A DNA stretch of 64,000 nucleotides from Clitopilus passeckerianus. Lineage: Eukaryota; Basidiomycota; Agaricomycetes; Agaricales; Entolomataceae. Of the stretch, positions 56,790-64,000 are shown piece after piece (the first letter of the stretch is position 1; each line of letters begins with the position of its first letter). Position numbers and translations under genes: made by a program. Under the pieces are notes generated by a model. It did no database searches, was not told the DNA's origin, and saw nothing but the letters and a program-made list of their open reading frames with translations. The stretch is from positions 1,178,001 to 1,242,000 of the forward strand of contig CALYLX010000066.1 in assembly GCA_944990035.1 (NCBI GenBank), in the 5' to 3' direction.

Positions 56790-57012
56790 CCATGGTCATA
56801 GAACGGTCATAGACAGAGTGCAATGTTGGCAGTTCCACGCCTTTCCAGGTCCTCTGCGTCGCAATCCACAGTTTCGACCACTGGTGACGCGGTGGGTTGA
56901 GCTCATACAAGAAGGCAATTCGAAACGGAAACTGACCTGGCGCTGCGTGAGTAACCTTCATTGCAAGGACCGCAACGACGAGCCCGGTGATTAGCTGCCT
57001 GAATGCGTGCAT
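56790..57012 (-). pseudogene. UstYa-family N-terminal fragment (or small secreted peptide gene)
   Basis: From ATG 57012 a hydrophobic N-terminus (LITGLVVAVLAMKVTHAAP) is followed by a stretch ending VELPTLHSVYDRSM, resembling the part of UstYa proteins just after the anchor, and a strong GTATGT donor at 56790. Nothing downstream continues the HxxHC body, so it looks truncated. If instead the upstream GTCAGT..CACCAG segment (56 bases) is spliced, the frame becomes a 49-residue signal-peptide-bearing peptide with a Glu-Arg-Arg site and ends in Cys-Leu. I cannot choose between the two. Confidence 0.4.
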
Positions 57013-58292
57013 GATTTTTCACGGGCGTTTGTTGAACAGGAGGAAAACAAAGTTTCCAAGAAAGTGTGGGCTTTATTCAATCCGTTCGAGTGGACATCGC
57101 CACGCGGCAAAATAGATCAATTGACAGGTCCATAGAGAAAGATACATGGAAACGATTCGCACTTCAGGAGCTGCCGAAGAGTGGTTCAAGTCTCGGGCGA
57201 ACTAATCACGTCAATGCGAACCGCGGTTCGTCATTGTATCTACTCCGGCCGTATTTAGTGATCTGGGCGCTTACCACTCTCCGAAGAAGAAGGTACGCCA
57301 TGAGTGGCCAATTCCCTGATCCGACTCCGTTTACAACTTCTGCCGTACAATCATCGCGTGGAGGATTGAAACATCATGGGCCTCAGACGGATGCCTTTTG
57401 AGGGCGGCAAAGCCCAGTTTGACTACATGAAATGCGATGGTAGCATATGGAGATTGCATGTGCTGGACCGCAGGAAGCGAAATAAGCTTCATATTCTGAC
57501 GTATAACATTCGACCATTGCTTGCAATCGTGACATTCTGCCCATGACACTAGGTATTTCATACATTGATTCTAATCGTAACATTACCGCTCAATGTCTCG
57601 CCAATTGAGAAGAGAATTATATGACAACACTGAGATTGGATTGCTCCCGACCTGATTGGCCATCCAGTCGTCGGCCACGATCAACTTGAACTTTTTGTGG
57701 GTATTTGAGACCACTATCAGTCACTTGCGGAATGCGCCGCTTGCGAACAAAGCTTGGCCTTCCTCATCGCATGGAGCTCTGTTGTTGTTATCACAATCTA
57801 ATCCTAGCTCCTCCCGTATGCCGTTTAGCTTTCTGGTGGCTTTGATGCTCCTCCGCAAATTACCCCTCATGACAGACGACAGGACAATTGTCTATTATTG
57901 ATAAGGGCTCTGACAGGCTCATTTTGGACTTCGAATTGGGGATTAGCGTGACGTTGGGAGTCCAGTTACCATCATTGACGGCCTGTAAGATACCGGTTTT
58001 CCGGAGGCCGAGGCTCTGGTTCTCGTTAATCGAGATCGATCATACTGTTGCCCCACGTAGCTTCAAACCCAGCGAAGCTTCCATCAATTGTAGGAACTGT
58101 ATACCATGTGTGAGCCTGTAAACCCTCGGTAAGGATCTGTCCGCAATGGGGATTACTGCTCCTGGCACAGACAGCAGCAGGTCGACCTCCAGTTTCTCCA
58201 CGCTCACCTACATCTGCTGGTATAATTGTGAGTGGCTTGCCCTTACCACCGACCGTGACGACCTCAGTACTCACATCATACTGCCTCAGGAA
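57013..58292. other. Mostly intergenic, holding a UstYa C-terminal relic
   Basis: On the minus strand, 57561-57490 encodes ECHDCKQWSNVIRQNMKLI, matching the HxCKDW end motif of UstYa proteins, but no HxxHC motifs could be found upstream on that strand. The rest has shadow ORFs only. A 5' leader intron (donor at 58228, acceptor near 58291) probably belongs to the gene at 58293. Confidence 0.45.
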
Positions 58293-58661
58293 ATGTCGAA
58301 CTATGCACCTCTAAGCAATGGAGACTTTCAAGGTGCTAACGCAGAGTTGAAGCCGCTGGTCTCCGCCGAGGATGAATCCACGGAAATGGATTTTATCCCA
58401 GAATCAAAAGCCAAGACGCTCTCAAGTACGACCATAACACTATTCTACATCCTCTGTGCCCTCGTCTTCATCTTCGCAACCTTAAATGCGGTCGTCACTT
58501 TCAAAACTCGATCTTTGCTTTATAAGACAACGAATATCGATCACCTGCCCAGGCCAGATATCTTTTACGGCCTGCCGAAGTCGCCCACCATGGAAGCCAC
58601 CCATCATGCCAATGATCATCATCGTACACATTTACACTCTGCAGACAGTCATGATGGCTAG
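58293..58661 (+). CDS. Single-pass membrane protein of the same mushroom family, short copy
   Basis: From ATG 58293 (MSNYAPLSNGDF) 122 residues. One membrane helix (ITLFYILCALVFIFATLNAV) is followed by DHLPRPDIFYGLPKSP, matching in position the PLRRPNPYPNLEKV motif of the protein at 48792-49819. The frame stops soon after with a His-rich end (ATHHANDHHRTHLHSADSHD), so the extracellular domain of the longer protein is missing. It may be a genuinely short member of the family, which occurs in other mushrooms, or a truncated gene. No function known. Confidence 0.65.
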   Translation: MSNYAPLSNGDFQGANAELKPLVSAEDESTEMDFIPESKAKTLSSTTITLFYILCALVFIFATLNAVVTFKTRSLLYKTTNIDHLPRPDIFYGLPKSPTMEATHHANDHHRTHLHSADSHDG

Positions 58662-59346
58662 TTGACTCACTGAACCCCAATTAAACTGGCTTGTGGGCTG
58701 GGATAGGGCTTAGGCTCGCAATATTCGGTTGTAGTTGAGCATGTATTCTAGTCGAAAGGTTGTTTCCGGCCAACAACCGGAATGATGTATTTCTAGGAGG
58801 CGCGGTGGAATTAATGATAATTTGTCAACTACAGTTTTATCCCCCAAGTTCAAATCATAACACAGAATGGTTCAGGTCGCCATTCATTGGTTTCGATGGC
58901 TTAAACTGTTCGTCCGTGGATGGTGATAGTGATATATACCGAACGAAGCCCTTGAAGTAATGTGAGTTCCCACCGTGGAATACTGACTGAGAACCTTAAT
59001 GAAATCATTACAATGTCGAGGAACTATGTCTTATCCGCCCTTTCTGGCGCCTAATCCCCACTCATCAAACAACAATTTTTCACGACAAGTTGAGCACCAA
59101 CACGCCAATGTCACTCAAGTTTCTTCATTCGCTCACCCTCATTGGCTGCGGCTGGCAAAGTTGATGTTGAATCACCTTTGTCAGCTACTGGTACCGGGTA
59201 AGTGCCTAACACCGAGCAACATTTTCTCCTGCCCTTGATTATCATGCTTCAAGTGCTCCAGTCGTCAGGATGCTTGACATCGTTTTTCGATTTATATATT
59301 CAATGTCGTCGGAACTAGGACGCCGAAGTCGTTCTCCCCGCTCACC
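58662..59346. other. Intergenic, no gene supported
   Basis: No coherent exon or CaaX-ending small ORF. Promoter region for the seven-helix gene that follows. Confidence 0.5.
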
Positions 59347-60579
59347 ATGACCAACCCCTACGCAACTCAAGATCCTCCAGGATTGCTATGGCTCGAACAG
59401 GTGAACTTCGTCGCAGTCTACCTAGGTGCCGTCGGCTACGGTGAGTGTATTCTCTTGCTCAGAAGCTTGTCGGTGCCGTTTAACTTTTGACATTGCGCGT
59501 AGGTCTAACCATTGCGGTCGCCGGCACTTGCTCGTATTACCTAGTGACCGACCGAACAGGGAATGGCTCAAGAAACATGGCTTGGCTGGCCTTCGTGCTG
59601 ATTCTTTTCTGCTTGGGATCGGTGAACATTGCATTGAATATGCGGTTTAGTCAAGAGGTCTATGTCAACAACCGTGGATACCCTGGTGGACCTCTGGCTT
59701 ATTTGATTGAACAACAAGCTGTTGCCACAAATATTGCGGGAAATGCGGAGTCAATCGTGATTAGCTTCCTTGCGGACGCTCTCCTGGTAAGCCGCCTCCT
59801 AGCTCAGGAGATGAATTGTAATTTGACCGCAAGTGTAGATTTACCGTGTTTACGTTGTTTATGCTCGTTGGTGGATCTTACCCATCCCTATCCTTGCGTG
59901 GCTAGCCGCAACGAGTACGTTTCATCCCGTTTACACTCCTTCGCTCCACTGACGACTGATCTAGTATTTGGCTGCCTCACTACTGTTCAGGCCTCCCGTC
60001 CCCAGTCAACTCTCTGGGCAAACACAACTCTCAATTTCTCCGTCCCGTACTTCTCAATAATCATGGGCTTGAACATTCTTTTAACCTGCCTTTTGATCGG
60101 TCGGTTGCTCTACATGCGACAGAAGATTATAACGGCGATAGGCTCCCATCACGGCGGGATGTACTCAAACATTGCAACAGTCTTACTTGAGTCCGCCCTC
60201 CCATATGGCGTCGTCTCCTTGATCTTCGTCTCTTTGTATGGATCGCATAACACGGCTGCAAATCTATTCATCCCACTTCTTATCCAGATTCAGGTAAGGT
60301 TTCAGTTCCAGAATTTCTACCGCCCAGCGGCTGACATATCCTTTCGGATAGTGCATGGCGCCAATCCTGATTGTCCTCCGTGTAGCCCGTGGACGAGCAT
60401 GGTCGGCAAAGACAGTATCCGACCAGGAGTTGTCGAAGATTCGATTTGGGAGCAGCCACTACAACTCGGATGGCTCTGCCACAAGAAATAACGACCCCGA
60501 TGGATCGAACGAGGTTCTTTCCATGATGGCGTTCAAGCCGGGACACAAGGAATCGATTGGGCTTGGTACTGAGGTTTAA
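59347..60579 (+). CDS. Seven-helix membrane protein, mushroom family of unknown function
   Basis: Five exons, 59347-59440, 59503-59786, 59839-59914, 59965-60293 and 60352-60579, join in phase to 336 residues. Seven hydrophobic segments can be counted: VNFVAVYLGAVGYGLTIAV, MAWLAFVLILFCLGSVNIAL, AESIVISFLADALLIYRVYV with the following VYARWWILPIPILAWLA, VPYFSIIMGLNILLTCLLIG, LPYGVVSLIFVSLYG and LFIPLLIQIQCMAPILIVLR. A Ser-rich tail of about 70 residues follows. The family, starting MTNPYA..DPPGLLWLEQ, is common in Agaricomycetes; it resembles receptors in topology but has no known ligand. Different from the DUF6533-like copies A-D. Confidence 0.8.
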
Positions 60580-60685
60580 CGCTCTTTATTCTACCTTCAC
60601 AGTCATTATATATTTTTCATTATTCGCGGAGAGATTCATATCACGGGCTGGTTTCTCATTCATTGACGTAATATACCATGTAGTC

Positions 60686-62547
60686 TTAGTCTAATTCATC
60701 GGAGAGTTCATCACGGATGCATTGACTGGCGGATTTGAGCATCAAGGCGACGAGTAATTCCCTGCTTCTTCCTGCCTGGTTGCAAGTATTGAAGATGGCG
60801 AGGGTTGGCGACCTTCCGTAAATTTTACCAGTTAGAGCTTGTTGGGAACCAAGATTGTATTGCAAGCGATTGTCGAACTGGTTAGTGTCATGATGCGAGA
60901 GGCCCGCAGATTCTTCTACGCTACGACCCTCCACATGGAGGCCTCCCCCGTTTTCAGCGCTGATAGACACCCTGCAATTGACGGAGGTTCGTAGGCGGTT
61001 ACGGGATGTCGCATACCCTCAAGACGATATGGCGAGCCCGAAACGACCTACGAACCCCGAACCAGATCCTGAACCACCGTTTAATCCAGAGATCTCGGTG
61101 AGAAGTATTTGAAGGGAAGGAGTTAGAACATCTTCCGGGGGGGCAGAAGCCATCGGCATGGCAAGTTTCCAAACGGTTTATAGCACGCTGGCGCGAATGT
61201 GGAGATCTTGATCCAGACGGATGACCACGCCCATGAAGTTCGGAATTAGGAGTTATCGATTGGTCCAGGATAGGTTGATAATTCCGTAAAGGTGTCAGAG
61301 TCGGGTACACGTAGAGTCAGCATGTTTAGAATGAGTCGGCAGGTCTGAAAGAGCGAGATAGGTGAGTACATCCCCTATAAATTGCGGAACCGTCAGGACT
61401 TACGAAGATGGACATAAATGTTATTGGCCATCTGTGGGAGTTCGGTGTCGTTAGATGCTAACTATGTGGGGTTGAAGCGAGATTCACTGACACAAAAATG
61501 AGATGTCCAGCGACGTGCACGCGAAATGTATAGGGAGCAACAGTTACGACCATAGCTTACCTATGGATTAGTAGTGCTTCAAGCTGAGCATACAAGGATA
61601 TGCATACCAATAATCCCAAAAAAGACCCACCCAGCATCTCGAGTAACCAGCTTTATCAGCGGGGCTGTGGTCCCTTCATTCCGTGCTACCCATAGCTTTC
61701 TATTGTGTGACATTGACCATAATATCAAGTGCTTTAACAAGGTGATAAAGCTGAGGAAATAATAAAATCTGATTGGAAGCGGAGTTAGTTGAAAATAGGA
61801 ACGTACGTGAAGTAGAGGATCTCGATCGGTCCACTATCAGCTTCACATCGAAAGTCGTAGTCTATCTTGAGAATGGCCTTCGTTCCGAGCGCCAGATTAA
61901 GGACGAAGATTATTATTAAAAGGCCGAGGAGGAAGCGACCAGCGATCAAATTCTGTCGATATAACGCGTACACTAAAGGAAATGAGCGTCGCCTGGCAAG
62001 ATGTAGGCCAGACTCACCTCGCAGTGCCAGGATTGAGTCCATTGCTGCCCAGAGGAGTATTGAAGAGAGAGTCAGGAAGCCGAACCATCTGCGGCATGTT
62101 TGTGTATCCAGCACGTCATATGAGAGCGGCCCAGCCAGAAGAATGCAGTTAGTTCTGGAGCATGGTTCAGAACACAAGTGCTCGATGTTCGGCCTGGCCA
62201 CTTACACTTGAATCGTAAGGCCTGCATATCGAGAGAATAGATAGAGCAACTTAACCAGTGTGAAGCCGCCTCTGAGGACGTCATAAGTCTTGAATGAGAG
62301 GTCGCATACTCTGAAGACAGCTCACCGCCAAATATGCTTGTATTCCTGTCGGCAGGTGACCACACTCTCCCAAGCGAGACAAGTCAATGCTGCCACTTAG
62401 AAATGGTGCAGAGATACATAAGGACAATCCATTCCCATCCAGAACCGTCAAACCACTCACAGCAGACACAATTACGCACGAAAAGATGTTCAGCCATGGG
62501 ACTGTTGCGGGGCTGATAGGCATAACAACAGGTGAAAAACCTGTCAT
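60686..62547 (-). CDS. DUF6533-like seven-helix membrane protein, copy D
   Basis: Family segments appear in order on the minus strand: ALTCLAWESVVTCRQEYKHI, the TLVKLLYLFSRYAGLTIQ core helix, a segment CRRWFGFLTLSSILLWAAMD followed by SILALRVYALYRQNLIAGRF, the family's RVYALY motif, and FLLGLLIIIFVLNLALGTKA. Further helices probably lie in 61000-61780 but are not fully resolved. The last exon has the low-complexity end SISAENGGGLHVEGRS through IRDELSDELD, stopping at 60686. The first exon start at 62547 is tentative because its junction could not be phased. Intact status therefore uncertain; membership of the family is firm. Confidence 0.6.
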
Positions 62548-64000
62548 TCCTGGGTCCTGGCTATATGCCTCGATGGTCCTTGCAGGGTCGAGATGTGGGA
62601 CACTACTTTCAACCTTGGGACCCGATGTCGCGGCGCTGCATCGCTTTGTTGCCTCGGGAATTAATTATGCGATCAATTTGCCGATGGACAAGAAGGGAGT
62701 CCAGCGAAACCCCAAAGGCCCAGTAACGACAGCAGGCACGAAGGAGTGGCTTATATAGCTCTTAGCCTCCTAAAGCCTCTTGGCACTGTATTTGCTGAAT
62801 GCGGTCTCTTAAACTCTCCCATCGTCGAGGCAATGCAGGTGTGGATATGCTCGGCCTTGAGGCTACATCAACTTGACCATCTCGCCACATTGACAGGCCC
62901 TGGGAGTGTTGATCACCACAGGGCCTCGAGCGGAATCAAAAACAACAACTGCTGACGGTACTTATTTACGCGACACTACGTCGTGTGACTCAAAATAAAG
63001 GACGTGTCTTGACTGTCATTAACGCCGCGTCTTGACCACTACTTGAGGCAACGTCCGAGCGCATTGAGGCGTTAGATACGCTAGCATACGATGTATGGGC
63101 TACCCCCTAATCCACTACATACTGGCCCACCAAGAACCTTTATGCTTTAACCGAAATTTTGCTGGATGCCCTAGATGCCCAGTCCGAAGGCGGTGAGGGC
63201 TCGGAGAACAGCGATTCGAAACTCTCGATGGGCACACAAGCGTCTACGAACCGTCAGTGGATTCGCGTTGCAAGAAAGGGCCTTCGGCATTATGTTACCT
63301 GCAGACAACAACATGTATCCGTCCTTGGTGGAATCGCGCCAACATACGCCAAAATCAGCTCCCGAGGCACCAGTAATTGAACATATATTCAACATGTAAC
63401 CAATTATTAACTGATATTCCAACAAGCCAAGGCTGCAGAAGGGGATTTTCAGGAGACCATCAAGCACTTCCGAAAGAGAGACTCAACCAACGTGGATTTA
63501 CGCGAACTTCGAGCTTCGATTCATCAGGATCGTTTGGTTGCTTCCTTCACTTCTGGCGGCCAGTTTGGAGATCGGTTTTTCCTTTTGCCACCTTTTGGCA
63601 GTGAGGATTTCGATACCGCGGTGTATGGACCTCCTGACCGTGTCAAGGGTATTTCCTTCGCTTGAGCCATCTTCCATGTATCTACCTAGACACGCCTCAA
63701 AGTTCATCTGTTCGAGGACTTGATAGGGTTGACCTCCTGTCACTACATTTCTGGTTAACGTTGGTGATTTGCTGTTCAACGAAGGAGATATCTGCGTACG
63801 GATCGGTCGACGGGCTACCGCCTGGTTCTTGACGTTGTTGTAGTCAATAAAGATCCATAGGCAGTTATTGAATGCCCATCTCATCAAGAATTGCATGGTA
63901 TACTGAACCTCTCGTGTAGATTTCGGATAACTCGCGAACTATCATCGGCATGGCAAGGTTCCGAAGGCTTAAAAGCAGTAACACGCAGCCTAGGTGTTGG
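62548..64000. other. Unassigned end of the window with one coding-like exon
   Basis: Plus-strand frame 63423-63665 is open for 80 codons with coding-like composition (HFRKRDSTNVDLRELRASIH and FTSGGQFGDRFFLLPPFGSE) and starts near a possible acceptor at 63452. Two upstream frames in 63159-63399 compete as its preceding exon. A minus-strand ORF at 63498-63896 overlaps it. No domain recognised. Confidence 0.3.

Noticed and set aside
58026..58274. Minus-strand ORF as another UstYa fragment
   Set aside because: Lacks HxxHC and CKDW motifs; overlaps the probable leader of the gene at 58293.
1..64000. Transposons, CRISPR arrays, tRNA or rRNA genes
   Set aside because: No transposase, reverse transcriptase, regular spacer-repeat pattern or recognisable tRNA T-arm was noticed. 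The tRNA check was by eye and not exhaustive.

Overview
This is nuclear DNA of a filamentous basidiomycete, most likely an Agaricomycete of the Agaricales type. The evidence is genes split by many 50-62 base GT..AG introns with CTNAC/CTGAT-like branch sites, STE3-type pheromone receptors of the mating-type B kind, a CaaX pheromone precursor, and families that expand in mushrooms: seven-helix proteins of the DUF6533 kind, UstYa/DUF3328 proteins, CENP-V/GFA proteins and F-box proteins. No bacterial, viral or transposon coding sequence was recognised. Exon coordinates were read by eye from splice sites and reading-frame continuity. Feature start and end span introns.

Region 1 (1-9.7 kb) looks like a pheromone-signalling neighbourhood. 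Two isoprenylcysteine carboxyl methyltransferase (STE14-type) paralogs lie at 106-845 and 4090-4856. A frame-broken STE3-like receptor lies at about 5620-6631 on the minus strand. Some 400 bases from its start, on the plus strand, is a 44-residue ORF ending in Cys-Val-Ile-Ser (7035-7169) with the layout of a basidiomycete lipopeptide pheromone precursor. A broken gene with a RNase III-like 3' half sits between the two methyltransferases.

Region 2 (7.9-20 kb) is duplicated accessory sequence: two DUF6533-like seven-helix genes enclose two double-domain GFA/CENP-V genes, followed by two tandem F-box genes of equal length.

Region 3 (21-33 kb) holds another DUF6533-like gene with an apparent frameshift, a YDG/SRA-domain protein with AT-hooks, two apparently intact STE3 receptors in tandem (25613-27085 and 28315-30403), and a coiled-coil membrane protein. 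Together with region 1 this makes three STE3 loci within about 25 kb.

Region 4 (33.8-47 kb) is mainly housekeeping: an F-box protein, proteasome lid subunit RPN9, a TAY1-like double-Myb protein, the rRNA-processing factor MRD1 and prefoldin subunit 3.

Region 5 (47-64 kb) is accessory again: five complete UstYa-family genes plus two relics, interleaved with two proline-iminopeptidase-like hydrolases and flanked on both sides by related single-pass membrane proteins. UstYa proteins are known as tailoring oxidases of fungal ribosomal peptides, so this may be a peptide-modification cluster, but no repeat-type precursor was found. Two further seven-helix genes and an unassigned 1.4 kb end the window.
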